From Mycobacterium sp. EPa45 (lineage in GTDB: Bacteria > Actinomycetota > Actinomycetes > Mycobacteriales > Mycobacteriaceae): a stretch of DNA of 64,000 nt. A program made the translations under genes and the position numbers. Positions 8,604 through 17,833 of the stretch are shown here, piece by piece. The notes beneath the pieces are model-generated. The model was not told the origin of the DNA and searched no databases. It saw nothing but the letters and a program-made list of their open reading frames with translations. The stretch covers positions 310,001 to 374,000 of the forward strand of contig NZ_CP011773.1 of NCBI RefSeq assembly GCF_001021385.1, written 5' to 3'. Numbering within the stretch: position 1 is the first letter of the stretch; the number at the start of each line of letters is the position of its first letter.

Positions 8604-9218
8604 ATGGAACGTGCAGTGACGACCGTCGCCGAGCTCCGGGAGGTGGTGGGCGAACCCGACCACTACGTCGCCAACAAGGTCAAGGACCGGCTCACCGCCG
8701 TGCAGCGTGACTGGCTGGCGCACTCCCCGCTGGCGTTCGTCGCCACCACCGATGCCCAAGGCCGCATTGATGTTTCACCGAAAGGTGATCCGGCCGGATT
8801 CGTCCACATCCTCGACGACCGAACGTTCGCGATTCCCGATCGCCCGGGCAACAAGCGGGTCGACGGTTACCTCAACGTGCTGCAGCGCCCGCAGGTCGGC
8901 ACCCTGTTCGTGATCCCGGGTCGCGGCGACACGCTGCGGGTCAACGGACGGGCCCGCATCCTCGCCGACGCCGACTACTTCGATGCCATGGCCGTGAAGG
9001 GCAAACGGCCGCTGCTGGCGCTCGAGGTGGCCGTCGAGGAGGTGTTCTTCCACTGCTCCAAGGCGTTCTTGCGCTCGGACACCTGGAAACCCGAGACGTG
9101 GAATCCGACCGCGCTGCCCAGCGTGGCGCAGCTGGCCAAGGCGCTGCGCTACGACTGGACCGACGCCGAGCTCGAGGAGCGCTACTGCGAGGACAACATC
9201 CGCAAGGTGCTCTACTAG
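8604..9218 (+). CDS. Pyridoxamine 5'-phosphate oxidase-fold, FMN-binding protein
   Basis: A 204-residue split-barrel flavoprotein of the PPOX superfamily. Key segments are SPLAFVATTDAQGRIDVSPKGDP, the FMN-binding region AIPDRPGNKRVDGYLNV and VGTLFVIPGRGDTLRVNGRARI. These belong to the MSMEG_1061-like group of small FMN oxidoreductases, whose substrates are mostly unknown. ATG 8604 has GGAGGA upstream. The stop codon shares 4 bp with the convergent molybdopterin oxidoreductase. Confidence 0.82.
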   Translation: MERAVTTVAELREVVGEPDHYVANKVKDRLTAVQRDWLAHSPLAFVATTDAQGRIDVSPKGDPAGFVHILDDRTFAIPDRPGNKRVDGYLNVLQRPQVGTLFVIPGRGDTLRVNGRARILADADYFDAMAVKGKRPLLALEVAVEEVFFHCSKAFLRSDTWKPETWNPTALPSVAQLAKALRYDWTDAELEERYCEDNIRKVLY

Positions 9219-11434
9219 CCGGCCGGGGCCACCTCGACCGGTAGTGCGTTCAGTACCGCGGTGCCCGACAACGGATCCAGCAGCGTGCCGTCGTTGAGGT
9301 TGTTGACGTTGACACCCGGGTGCTGCGCGGCCACCCGCATGCGAGTGCCCGGCTCGGTGTGACCCCACCCGTGTGGTAATGACACCACGCCGGGCCGGAT
9401 CGCGTCGGTGATCTCCACGGGCACTTCAAGTTTGCCGCCCGGGCCGGTGACGACGGCCATCTCCTCGAGACCCAGCCGTGCGGCGTCGTCCGGGTGGATC
9501 TGCAGTGTGCAGCGGTTGCTGCCGCCGGACAGCGCAGGCAGGTTGTGCATCCAGCTGTTGTTGGACCGGAGGTGCCGGCGGCCGATCAGCAGGAACCCCG
9601 GCTCCGAGGTCAGCGCCGCGTGCAAGCGCGGGATGTCGGCGAGGATCGGCTCCGGGTCCAATTCGATTGTGCCCGAAGGAGTTCGGAGCACTTCGGGAAT
9701 TCGCGGTGTCAGCGGCCCGAGGTCCACGCCGTGCGGCTGGTCTTTCAGCTTCTGCAGGGTCAGGCCGTCCGGGTCGGTGCCGAAGCCGTCGCCGAACGGG
9801 CCGAGCCGCAGCATCATGTCCAGGCGCCGCTCGTAGCCGCGACCGTCGGGCAGCATCTCGGTCAGTTCCTCGACGGACCGGCCCGCGACGGGGGAGTGCT
9901 CGTCGGCGACTTCCTTGCCCAGCGTTGTCGCGATGACCTGGTCGTCGACCAGCTTCGGGTCGGCTTCGGGACCCATCCCGAGCACGATCAGCGCCAGCCG
10001 GGCGAGGATCTCGCACTCGTCGGGCCGGCCGTCGGCCAATGGCAGCACCGGCGGGGAGTACCTGGCGTTATTGCGCACCGCGGCCCCGCTGAGCGCGAGG
10101 TCGTAATGCGCTGCGCGAGAAGGCGGAGGCGGCGGCAGGATGACGTCGGCATGCCGCGTCGTCTCGTTGAGGTACGGGTCCACCGACACCATGAATCCGA
10201 CGCCGTCCAGGGCATCGGAGAGTCGGGCGCCGTCGGGCGCGGACAGCACCGGGTTGCCTGCGATCGTGATCAACGCCCGGATCTGTCCCTCGCCGGGTGT
10301 CTCGATTTCTTCGGCCAGCGCGACCGCGGGCAGTTCGGACAGCGCCTCGCCGTGACCGGACACCCGGCTGCGCCAGCGACCGGTAGCGAAACCCCGGCCG
10401 GGACGCGGTGGCCGCGGGGCCCCGGCGATCGGCGAACTGGCGAACATCACCCCGCCCGGCCGGTCCAGATTTCCGGTCAGAATGTTCACCACGTCGACGA
10501 GCCAGCTCGTCAGCGTGCCGAACCCGACGGTCGAGGTGCCGATGCGGCCATAGACCGCCGCACTCGGTGCGGCGGCGAGTTCCCTTGCCAGCGTTCTTAT
10601 TTCGTCGGCGTCGACCCCGCAGTGCTCGGCCACCGCCTCTGGCGGGAAGTCTCGTGCCGCGGCCCGCACGCGCTCCAGCCCGCTGACATGGTCGGCCAGC
10701 CGGCCCAGGTCCACCAGATCCTCGTCGAACAGTACGTGCGCGACCGCGAACAGCAACGCGGCGTCGGTGCCGGGCCGGGGCGCGATGTGGCGGTCGGCCA
10801 GCTCCGCGGTGCGGGTCCGGTTGGGGTCGATCACCACCAGCGTGCCGCCGCGGCGGCGCAGCGCCTTCAGCTTGCCGGGGAAATCGGCGGCGGTGGCCAG
10901 AGATCCGTTGGACACGAGGGGATTTGCGCCGATCACGACGAGGTAGTCGGTGCGGTCGAGGTCGGGAAGCGTGAACGCTACGGGGTTGCCGAACAGGTAG
11001 CCGCAGGAAACGTGCTTGGGCATCTGGTCCAGCGTGCTGGCCGAGTACACCTGCCGGGTGCCGAGGGACTTGATGACGACTGGACCGTACAGCGAGCCGG
11101 CGATGGTGTGCGCGTTCGGGTTGCCCAGATACACCCCGACCGACGAGCCGCCGGCGTCGCCGATGACGCGTTGCAGTCCGTCGGCTGCCGCGGCGAACGC
11201 CTCTGCCCAGGTGGTCTCGAGCAGCTCGCCGTTACGGCGCACCATCGGGTTCTGCAGCCGGTCGGGATCGTTGTCCAGTTCCGGAAAGCTGGCACCCTTG
11301 GGGCAGATGAAGCCGTGACTGAAGACGTCCTCGCGATCGCCGCGTGCGGCACTGACCCGGTCCTCGTCGATGGTGAGGACCATCCCGCAGGTGGCCTCGC
11401 ACAGCGGGCAGATACGCAAAGCGGTGCGACTCAT
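9215..11434 (-). CDS. Molybdopterin-dependent oxidoreductase (Rv0197-type)
   Basis: A 739-residue enzyme of the formate dehydrogenase/nitrate reductase catalytic family. The N-terminal [4Fe-4S] ligands are CPLCEATC (residues 9-16) plus GFICPKG about 40 residues on. The Mo-bisMGD core follows (YLGNPNAHTIAGSLYGP, LVVIGANPLVSNGSLA), and the C-terminal molydopterin-binding domain starts near residue 600 (LLIGRRHLRSNNSWMHN, LPHGWGHTEPGTRMRVA). No Tat signal is seen, so it is probably cytoplasmic. It resembles Rv0197; the substrate is unknown. The start ATG 11434 gives the usual MSRTALRICPLC beginning. A divergent neighbour is lacking; the IclR gene lies 66 bp upstream on the same strand. Confidence 0.88.
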   Translation of the reverse strand: MSRTALRICPLCEATCGMVLTIDEDRVSAARGDREDVFSHGFICPKGASFPELDNDPDRLQNPMVRRNGELLETTWAEAFAAAADGLQRVIGDAGGSSVGVYLGNPNAHTIAGSLYGPVVIKSLGTRQVYSASTLDQMPKHVSCGYLFGNPVAFTLPDLDRTDYLVVIGANPLVSNGSLATAADFPGKLKALRRRGGTLVVIDPNRTRTAELADRHIAPRPGTDAALLFAVAHVLFDEDLVDLGRLADHVSGLERVRAAARDFPPEAVAEHCGVDADEIRTLARELAAAPSAAVYGRIGTSTVGFGTLTSWLVDVVNILTGNLDRPGGVMFASSPIAGAPRPPRPGRGFATGRWRSRVSGHGEALSELPAVALAEEIETPGEGQIRALITIAGNPVLSAPDGARLSDALDGVGFMVSVDPYLNETTRHADVILPPPPPSRAAHYDLALSGAAVRNNARYSPPVLPLADGRPDECEILARLALIVLGMGPEADPKLVDDQVIATTLGKEVADEHSPVAGRSVEELTEMLPDGRGYERRLDMMLRLGPFGDGFGTDPDGLTLQKLKDQPHGVDLGPLTPRIPEVLRTPSGTIELDPEPILADIPRLHAALTSEPGFLLIGRRHLRSNNSWMHNLPALSGGSNRCTLQIHPDDAARLGLEEMAVVTGPGGKLEVPVEITDAIRPGVVSLPHGWGHTEPGTRMRVAAQHPGVNVNNLNDGTLLDPLSGTAVLNALPVEVAPAG

Positions 11435-11500
11435 GGATGTCACTGTGCTCTGCGGCCGACTCGGAGGCAAGCCCAACCAACCGGATGGTCAGATTTGGTC

Positions 11501-12262
11501 TCAGCTGTTCCAGACCGGTGATTCCAGGGCCGCGTGCAGTGCGGCGACGATGCGCTCGGAATGGGCGTTGAACCGGTCGGTGGGGGCGGGCACCGAGATC
11601 GCGACGATGTTGCCGCCCGGCGTGCGGCCCGCTATCCCGGCGGCGGAGATGCCGGCCGTGTGCTCGTCGCGGTCGAACGCGACCCGCTGCGTGCGAATGG
11701 CACGGATCTCGGCCCGCACCCGCATCGCCTCGGCCGGTTCCAGGACGGCGAGCGCCTGGTCGACGTCGTCATCGCCGAACAGAGCCAGCGCAGCCTTGCC
11801 GTTGGCGGTGTCGGGCAACGTGAATCGAGCACCGATGGCTGACACAGCGCGCAACCGGTGCGGTGACTCGATCTGGTCGATGAAGAGCATCTGGCCGCCG
11901 CGACAGACCGAGAGGTCGACGGTTTCCCCGGTGGCCTCGGCCACCCGTTCCAGGGTGGACCGGAATGCGGATGCGATGTGGGCGGCGTCGGCATTGGCGA
12001 GGCCGAGCAGTCGGTCGCCGAGGACGATGCGCCCGTCGTCGTCCACCGCCGCGAATCCCACCTCGACCAGACCGACGAGCAGGCGCCGCGCGGTCGACTT
12101 GGCCAAACCCAGGCGGCTGTGCAGGTCGACCAGGCGCAGCCGCCCCGGGGCGGTCGCGATTTCGTCCAGGGCGGCCGCGGCACGACGCAAGACCTGAATG
12201 CCGTCGTCGCGCACATTGGCGGGGCGATCGCCGTCGACCGCCGAAATTTTCGCGTCAGTCAC
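11501..12262 (-). CDS. IclR family transcriptional regulator
   Basis: A 253-residue regulator with an N-terminal winged helix (VLRRAAAALDEIATA, then LGLAKSTARRLLVGLVEVGF as recognition region) and a C-terminal effector domain (VDLSVCRGGQMLFIDQIES, TANGKAALA, FDRDEHTAGISAAG). IclR regulators usually control aromatic or carbon-source catabolism. It starts at GTG 12262 and is divergent from an FAD oxidoreductase gene; a perfect 17-bp palindrome sits between them. The likely targets are the FAD oxidoreductase and the hydrolase behind it, and possibly the molybdopterin enzyme. Confidence 0.88.
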   Translation of the reverse strand: MTDAKISAVDGDRPANVRDDGIQVLRRAAAALDEIATAPGRLRLVDLHSRLGLAKSTARRLLVGLVEVGFAAVDDDGRIVLGDRLLGLANADAAHIASAFRSTLERVAEATGETVDLSVCRGGQMLFIDQIESPHRLRAVSAIGARFTLPDTANGKAALALFGDDDVDQALAVLEPAEAMRVRAEIRAIRTQRVAFDRDEHTAGISAAGIAGRTPGGNIVAISVPAPTDRFNAHSERIVAALHAALESPVWNS

Positions 12263-12315
12263 CTGACATCCCTTCCGTCGGCGTGGTCACAGCGGTACTG
12301 TGCCGCAATACGGAT

Positions 12316-12332
12316 CATAGCGATTCGCTATG
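12316..12332. promoter_or_regulatory. Perfect 17-bp palindrome, likely IclR operator
   Basis: CATAGCGA and TCGCTATG flank one central T. The site lies 20 bp upstream of the FAD oxidoreductase start and 54 bp from the IclR start. Length and position fit an IclR-family operator controlling both directions. Confidence 0.65.
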
Positions 12333-12351
12333 TGAACCAGAGGAGGCTTCG

Positions 12352-13692
12352 GTGGGGTCACTTCCTGACGGTCGGCATTTTTTCCGTGGCGACGCTGGTT
12401 ACGAGAACGCACGCCGCGCCACGGTGTGGAATCAGCGCGTGCCGGACCGCTATCCGGACGTCATCGTCCAGGCGGTGGACGACGACGACGTGGTCGCTGC
12501 CCTGCGTTATGCCAAAGCCAACAACAAGCAGGTCAGCATCAAATCCGGCGGCCACAGCTGGGCGGCCAGCCACCTGCGCGACGGCGCGGTGCTGTTGGAC
12601 ATGAGCCGGGTGGACCGGACCAGCATCGACACCGACACGATGACCGCGGTCGCGGGACCGGGCAAGGGCGGCAGTGCGCTGGCCGCCGAGCTCGACGCCG
12701 CGGGACTGTTCTTCCCGGCGGGCCACTGCAAGGGCGTCTGCATCGGCGGCTACCTGTTGCAGGGCGGCTACGGCTGGAACAGCAGAGTGGTCGGACCGGC
12801 CTGCGAAAGCGTGATCGGCCTGGACGTGGTGACCGCCGACGGCGACAAGATCTACATCGACGCTGACCATCATCCCGATCTGTACTGGGCCGCCCGCGGC
12901 GCCGGGCCGGGCTTCTTCGCCGTCGTCACCGCGTTCCACCTCAAGCTCTACAAAAAGCCGGCGGTGCTGGGCAGCAGCTTCTACGCCTACCCGATCGAAC
13001 TCGCCGACGAGATCTTCACCTGGGCGCGGGGCATCTCCGCCGACGTCGACCGCCGGGTCGAGTTGCAGATCGTCGCCACCAGCAGCGTGCCGAACGCGGG
13101 CATCGACCGGCCGGCGATCGTGATGGCATCGCCGGCGTTCGCCGACACCGAGGCGCAGGCCAAGGAGGCGTTCGGCCTGCTCGACCAATGCCCCGTGGTC
13201 GATAAGGCGCTCGTCGCCTTCCCGTATGCGCCGATGGCCCTTGCGGATTGGTACACCGCGGTGATGAGCAACTACCTCGAGGACCACCGGTACACCGCCG
13301 ACAACATGTGGACCAACGCCTCGGCCGCCGAACTGCTGCCGGGCATTCACCGCATCCTGGAAACGCTGCCGCCGCACCCGTCGCACTTCCTGTGGCTGAA
13401 CTGGGGCCCGTCCCCCCAGCGTCAAGACATGGCCTACAGCCTGGAGAGCGAGATATACCTGGCGCTGTACGCCGGCTGGATGGACCCGGCTGACGACGAA
13501 AAGTACGGCGACTGGCCACGATCCAACATGGCAGCGATGGCACCGTTGGCGACGGGCATCCAGTTGGCCGACGAGAATCTGGGCCGCCGGCCCGCCAAGT
13601 TCGTCACCGACGAGAACATGGTGCGGCTCGACAAGGTTCGCGCCCAGTACGACCCTGACGGCCGGTTCCACAGCTGGATGGGACGGCTTTAG
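12352..13692 (+). CDS. Berberine-bridge-type FAD-linked oxidoreductase
   Basis: A 446-residue oxidase of the FAD_binding_4/BBE family. GTG 12352 follows an excellent ribosome site (AGAGGAGG, 5 nt away). The FAD domain shows IKSGGHSWAASH, where the His is the usual 8-alpha-histidyl flavin link, and PAGHCKGVCIGGYLLQGGYG, where the first Cys sits at the 6-S-cysteinyl position, so FAD may be bound bicovalently. The C-terminal BBE box is YDPDGRFHSWMGRL. Such enzymes oxidise alcohols, sugars or aromatic side chains with oxygen. The gene is joined to a DAPG/phloretin hydrolase-like gene without a gap. Confidence 0.88.
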   Translation: MGSLPDGRHFFRGDAGYENARRATVWNQRVPDRYPDVIVQAVDDDDVVAALRYAKANNKQVSIKSGGHSWAASHLRDGAVLLDMSRVDRTSIDTDTMTAVAGPGKGGSALAAELDAAGLFFPAGHCKGVCIGGYLLQGGYGWNSRVVGPACESVIGLDVVTADGDKIYIDADHHPDLYWAARGAGPGFFAVVTAFHLKLYKKPAVLGSSFYAYPIELADEIFTWARGISADVDRRVELQIVATSSVPNAGIDRPAIVMASPAFADTEAQAKEAFGLLDQCPVVDKALVAFPYAPMALADWYTAVMSNYLEDHRYTADNMWTNASAAELLPGIHRILETLPPHPSHFLWLNWGPSPQRQDMAYSLESEIYLALYAGWMDPADDEKYGDWPRSNMAAMAPLATGIQLADENLGRRPAKFVTDENMVRLDKVRAQYDPDGRFHSWMGRL

Positions 13693-14475
13693 ATGGCCGA
13701 GGCGTACCTGGGTTACCGGCCCGGGGACAAGGACACCGCGTGGGGCAAGTACTTCAACCCGCAGATGGCCGAGCTGCCCCGGCACGCTGTCGTCGCACTC
13801 GAGCACGGTCCCCAGGCCGATCAGGTGATGCTCGGGTTCGACTCGGTCGCAACGATTCTCGACGCGGGATATCAGCAGACGGAGAACGGCTACGGCGCGC
13901 TTCGCGGCGGCGGATTCCACGTCGCGATCCGCACCGACATGCCCGGCGTGACGCCGGCCATGTGGGACTGGTGGTTCGGCTGGCACGGCAGTGAATCCAG
14001 CCGCTACAAGTTGTGGCATCCGCGTGCCCACGCCTCGGCGCACTGGGGCGACAGCGGCCCCGACGGCAGCTACGTCGGGCGGACGTCGATCATCGAGGAA
14101 TACCTGGGCTCGGCGTACGCGAAGGCGGCCATCCAATTCGTCGAACCCACGGCGTTCGGACTCGACGCGTCGCGGCTCGGCTCCGACGTCGCGGTGTGCG
14201 CGCGGCTGGGCTCCAGTGAAGTACCGGTGGACATCGGCTGGTTCGTCCACCACGTCCGTGCCGTTGCGGGCGGAGCGGAAATGCGGTCGCGGTTCTGGAT
14301 GGGCGGGCCGTACATCGGTGTCCGCCGGGGCAACCGGTTGGCCGACTCGGTGATCCGCCCGATCGCCGCCCATCAGCTGCCGGATCCGCGCGACCTGCTG
14401 GTGCACTGCTCGCAGGAGATGAATCATCTCGCGGGCTTCCTGCCGAAGATCTACGCGGAGTTCGCTGAATCCTGA
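13693..14475 (+). CDS. DAPG/phloretin hydrolase-like zinc hydrolase
   Basis: A 260-residue enzyme resembling PhlG (2,4-diacetylphloroglucinol hydrolase) and phloretin hydrolase, which cut a C-C bond next to an aromatic ring. Candidate zinc ligands match the PhlG pattern: a His in RYKLWHPRAH (after the W-rich MWDWWFGWHG), a Glu further on, and the pair H-x3-E in VHCSQEMNHLA near the C-terminus. The ATG begins directly after the TAG of the FAD oxidoreductase, so the two form one unit under the IclR operator. The real substrate could be any acylated phenol or beta-diketone. The family call is moderate, from motifs alone. Confidence 0.7.
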   Translation: MAEAYLGYRPGDKDTAWGKYFNPQMAELPRHAVVALEHGPQADQVMLGFDSVATILDAGYQQTENGYGALRGGGFHVAIRTDMPGVTPAMWDWWFGWHGSESSRYKLWHPRAHASAHWGDSGPDGSYVGRTSIIEEYLGSAYAKAAIQFVEPTAFGLDASRLGSDVAVCARLGSSEVPVDIGWFVHHVRAVAGGAEMRSRFWMGGPYIGVRRGNRLADSVIRPIAAHQLPDPRDLLVHCSQEMNHLAGFLPKIYAEFAES

Positions 14476-14579
14476 TTGTGGGTGCCGCTCCCGACGGAGA
14501 TCGCCAAATCGCCACCGCCGCCGACCTCAGGGGTTATGTTCGCAGCACAGCCCTCATGGGCGGCGATCGGGGGTTTCAG

Positions 14580-16037
14580 ATGGTAGCTGTGGCGTTTTCA
14601 AACAACTTCCGGCGGGGATGGCGGGCCGGGGGTCGCAAGGCTGCGCTGTTCAGTGCAGCGGCCGCCACGGCCGTCGCGATGACCATGGGCACGGTTACTG
14701 AGCCGGTGGCGCCCGCGGCAAATGCGGCCCTGACCCTGGACGCGACCACCACCGGGCCGCTGCTGTGGCTGATCAACGAGCTCGGGGTGGACAGCATCTC
14801 GATCCCGAACATTCCGGTCTACGGGTCGATCGACATCAATCTCGATTGGACCAAGGCCGACCCGGTGGCGCTGAACAACGTACTCAACTCCGCGCTGTTT
14901 GGCGGGTACCTGCTCTACACGGCGACCAGACCGAACCTGGGGGCCACCGGTGGCACCGGACCGCTGCTCGTCGCGATCGGTACCGGCGTGCCTGCTGCAA
15001 TCCAGGCGTACCAGGCGATGCTGTCCAGCGCCAACGGCAACACGCTGCCCGGGTACGACCCGCTGGTCGCGGCCGGCAAGGTCAATGCTTTTGGCCAGGC
15101 CTGCACCGGGGGGTTCGGCTGCTCACAAGCCACCAACGTCACCAATCTGCCAATTGCATTGATTCGCAACCCCGAAACGCCCAACGGCGGCTTGTACGCC
15201 CGCTTCGCGCCGATCTTCAATCTGTTCGGAATGAACCCGGTCAGCCCCACGGCCGGTTCCGGCTCGAGCACCGGCATCAGGCTCAACGGTGCGATCATCA
15301 ACCTCGCCCTCGGCTATGACGCGCTGTCGGACTTCCCGGAGACGCTGAACCCGTTCGCGTTGGCGAACTCCGTGATGGCCAGCGTGCTGCCCACCTACCT
15401 GCTCGGCGGTGGAACTATCAAGGGGATTGACACCGACACGATCATCCAAAATCTGGTCGGTCTGCTTCTGTCCGGGACAACCAGCACGACCTACAGCACG
15501 TTCGTCCCCAACGACCTGCCGCTGCTGGAGCCGCTGCGGCTGCCGTCGCGCATCCTCAATCAGGTCTTCAAGGCGACGGGTGTGCCGATCACGCTGGGCA
15601 CACCGCTGGCCGACGCCCTGCAGCCGGCACTGTCGATTCTGGTCAATATCGGCTACACCGACGTGCAGACGCCGAGCGAGGGTGGCACCTACAACCGCAC
15701 GTATGACCAGTCCTCGCAGTATGTTCCGTTCCTGTCGCGGGCCACGCTGACGCCCCAGGAGTGGGCCGCCGTTCCCGGAGATGTGGTCAAGGCACTGGTC
15801 GATGGGTTCCGGGATGTGTTGAGCGGCAAGCCGACCAGTGCACCCACTGTGCCGGACCCGCACGCGCCGGTGCTGGACCCGCCGGTGACGGTGACCGCCG
15901 CTTCGGCGGCGCCGACCGGTAGCGCCAAGTCGGGCAAGCCCTCGCAGAAGTCGAGTTCGACGACGAGCAAGAAGAGCTCAGCGCCGAAGGCATCCGCCCA
16001 CAAGGGTGTAGGCGGGTCGAAGCGGGCGGCGAGCTAG
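14580..16037 (+). CDS. Secreted PE-PPE-domain-like protein
   Basis: A 485-residue protein with a signal peptide ending near residue 47 (PAANAA). ATG 14580 is preceded by a GGGGG ribosome site. The body resembles the mycobacterial PE-PPE C-terminal (alpha/beta hydrolase-like) domain: NPETPNGGLYARFAPI, GYDALSDFPETLNP, TTYSTFVPNDLPLLEPLRLP and a late NIGYTD segment. No PE or PPE N-terminal domain is present, and the usual serine elbow GxSxG is not seen, so catalysis is doubtful. The last 70 residues are a low-complexity Ser/Lys tail. It probably acts in the cell envelope; function unknown. Confidence 0.6.
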   Translation: MVAVAFSNNFRRGWRAGGRKAALFSAAAATAVAMTMGTVTEPVAPAANAALTLDATTTGPLLWLINELGVDSISIPNIPVYGSIDINLDWTKADPVALNNVLNSALFGGYLLYTATRPNLGATGGTGPLLVAIGTGVPAAIQAYQAMLSSANGNTLPGYDPLVAAGKVNAFGQACTGGFGCSQATNVTNLPIALIRNPETPNGGLYARFAPIFNLFGMNPVSPTAGSGSSTGIRLNGAIINLALGYDALSDFPETLNPFALANSVMASVLPTYLLGGGTIKGIDTDTIIQNLVGLLLSGTTSTTYSTFVPNDLPLLEPLRLPSRILNQVFKATGVPITLGTPLADALQPALSILVNIGYTDVQTPSEGGTYNRTYDQSSQYVPFLSRATLTPQEWAAVPGDVVKALVDGFRDVLSGKPTSAPTVPDPHAPVLDPPVTVTAASAAPTGSAKSGKPSQKSSSTTSKKSSAPKASAHKGVGGSKRAAS

Positions 16038-16055
16038 TCGCGAGTGTGGACCTAT

Positions 16056-17753
16056 CTAGCCGCACACCGCGCCGCTGGCGGCCGAGCCGACCAGCTTGCG
16101 GTACTTGGCCAGTACGCCGGTGGTGTACTTGGGCGCGGGCGGAGTGAATCCTGCTTTGCGTGAATCGAATTCGGCGTCGTCGACCAGCACGTCCAGCGTG
16201 CCGTTGCCGACGTCGAGGCGAATCCGGTCACCGTCGCGAACGAAGGCGATGGGCCCGGCGTCGACAGCCTCGGGCGCGATGTGCCCGACGCACAGGCCGG
16301 TGGTGCCGCCCGAGAACCGGCCGTCGGTCATCAGCAGGACGTCCTTGCCGAGGCCGGCGCCCTTGATCGCACCGGTGATCGCCAGCATCTCGCGCATCCC
16401 GGGTCCACCCTTGGGGCCCTCGTAGCGGATGACGACGACGTCGCCGGCCACGATCGTGCCGTCCTCGAGTGCGTCCATCGCCGCCCGCTCGCCGTCGAAA
16501 ACCCTTGCGGTGCCTTCGAACACGTCGGAGTCGAAGCCGGCGGACTTGACCACCGCCCCCTCCGGGGCCAGCGAGCCGTGCAGGATCGTGATGCCGCCGG
16601 TGGGATGGATCGGGTTGCTCAGCGCGCGCAGCACCTTGCCGTCCGGGTCCGGCGGAGCGATGTGAGCGAGGTTGGCCGCCATGGTCTCGCCGGTGACCGT
16701 CATGACGTCACCGTGTAAGAGGCCAGCGTCCAACAGTGCTTTCATGACCACCGGCACACCGCCGATCCGGTCGACGTCGAACATCACGTGCTTGCCGAAC
16801 GGTTTGACGTCGGCCAGGTGCGGCACCTTGGCGCCGATGCGGGTGAAGTCCGCCAGGTCGAGCTTCACGTCGGCCTCGTGGGCGATCGCCATCAGATGCA
16901 GCACCGCGTTGGTGGACCCGCCGAACGCCATCACGACCGCGATCGCGTTCTCGAACGCTTCCTTGGTCAGGATGTCGCGGGCGGTGATCCCGCGGCGCAA
17001 CAGCTCCACGACCGCTTCACCACTGCGCCGCGCATAGCCGTCGCGGCGCCGGTCGGTGGCCGGCGGGGCCGCGCTCCCCGGCAGCGACATCCCCAGCGCC
17101 TCAGCCGCAGACGCCATCGTGTTGGCGGTGAACATGCCACCGCACGCGCCTTCGCCCGGACAGATCGCCCGCTCGATGGTGTCGACGTCCTCGCGTGACA
17201 TCAGCCCGCGCGCGCACGCACCGACGGCCTCGAAGGCGTCGATGATCGTCACGTCCATCTCGGTGCCGTCGGACAACTTCGCCCGGCCCGGCAGGATCGA
17301 CCCGGCGTAGAGGAACACCGCCGCCAGATCGAGTCGGGCAGCAGCCATCAGCATGCCGGGCAGCGACTTGTCACAGCCGGCCAGCAGCACCGAACCGTCC
17401 AGGCGCTCGGCCATCATGACCGTCTCGACGCTGTCGGCGATCACCTCGCGGGAGACCAGCGAGAAGTGCATGCCCTCGTGGCCCATCGAGATGCCGTCCG
17501 AGACCGAGATCGTGCCGAACTCCATCGGGTAGCCACCCGCGGCGTGCACTCCGTCCTTGGCTGCCTGCGCGAGCCGCTGCAGCGACAGGTTGCACGGGGT
17601 GATCTCGTTCCAGGACGACGCCACCCCGATCTGCGGTTTGGCGAAGTCCTCGTCACCCATGCCTACCGCGCGGAGCATCCCGCGGGCAGCGGCCTTCTCC
17701 AGACCGTCGGTGACGTCGCGACTGCGGGGCTTGAGATCGGGGCTTTGGCTCAC
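16056..17753 (-). CDS. ilvD: Dihydroxy-acid dehydratase
   Basis: A 565-residue Fe-S dehydratase of branched-chain amino acid synthesis, turning 2,3-dihydroxy-3-methylbutanoate (or -pentanoate) into the 2-oxo acid. The three cluster cysteines are in [20 protein letters not shown] and [14 protein letters not shown]; the [11 protein letters not shown] and [14 protein letters not shown] signatures are intact. The order beside the CsoR-family gene and MFS gene copies Rv0189c-Rv0191. It starts at GTG 17753 and is divergent from the DUF305 gene, sharing its 80-bp promoter region with the copper-type operator. Confidence 0.95.
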   Translation of the reverse strand: MSQSPDLKPRSRDVTDGLEKAAARGMLRAVGMGDEDFAKPQIGVASSWNEITPCNLSLQRLAQAAKDGVHAAGGYPMEFGTISVSDGISMGHEGMHFSLVSREVIADSVETVMMAERLDGSVLLAGCDKSLPGMLMAAARLDLAAVFLYAGSILPGRAKLSDGTEMDVTIIDAFEAVGACARGLMSREDVDTIERAICPGEGACGGMFTANTMASAAEALGMSLPGSAAPPATDRRRDGYARRSGEAVVELLRRGITARDILTKEAFENAIAVVMAFGGSTNAVLHLMAIAHEADVKLDLADFTRIGAKVPHLADVKPFGKHVMFDVDRIGGVPVVMKALLDAGLLHGDVMTVTGETMAANLAHIAPPDPDGKVLRALSNPIHPTGGITILHGSLAPEGAVVKSAGFDSDVFEGTARVFDGERAAMDALEDGTIVAGDVVVIRYEGPKGGPGMREMLAITGAIKGAGLGKDVLLMTDGRFSGGTTGLCVGHIAPEAVDAGPIAFVRDGDRIRLDVGNGTLDVLVDDAEFDSRKAGFTPPAPKYTTGVLAKYRKLVGSAASGAVCG

Positions 17754-17797
17754 CGGTCAAGTATGCCGTGGTCGGAGGTGCCCACCAAATTTCTTTT

Positions 17798-17816
17798 CAT
17801 ACCCCCAAGGGGTATG
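17798..17816. promoter_or_regulatory. CsoR/RicR-type copper operator
   Basis: CATACCCC and GGGGTATG face each other across 3 bp, 18 nt before the DUF305 start. A GC-rich core flanked by TA is typical for CsoR-family repressors. The repressor is encoded two genes downstream, so autoregulation of the operon is likely. The ilvD start is 45 bp away on the other side. Confidence 0.75.
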
Positions 17817-17833
17817 GAAGGTAGGGTGGAAAG

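Noticed and set aside
9494..11521. 675-codon open frame antisense to the molybdopterin oxidoreductase
   Set aside because: Sense strand carries Fe-S and molybdopterin motifs; antisense is a shadow.
12358..14427. 689-codon open frame antisense to the FAD oxidase and hydrolase genes
   Set aside because: The sense strand has clear catalytic motifs and a ribosome site; the antisense product is compositionally biased with no family likeness.
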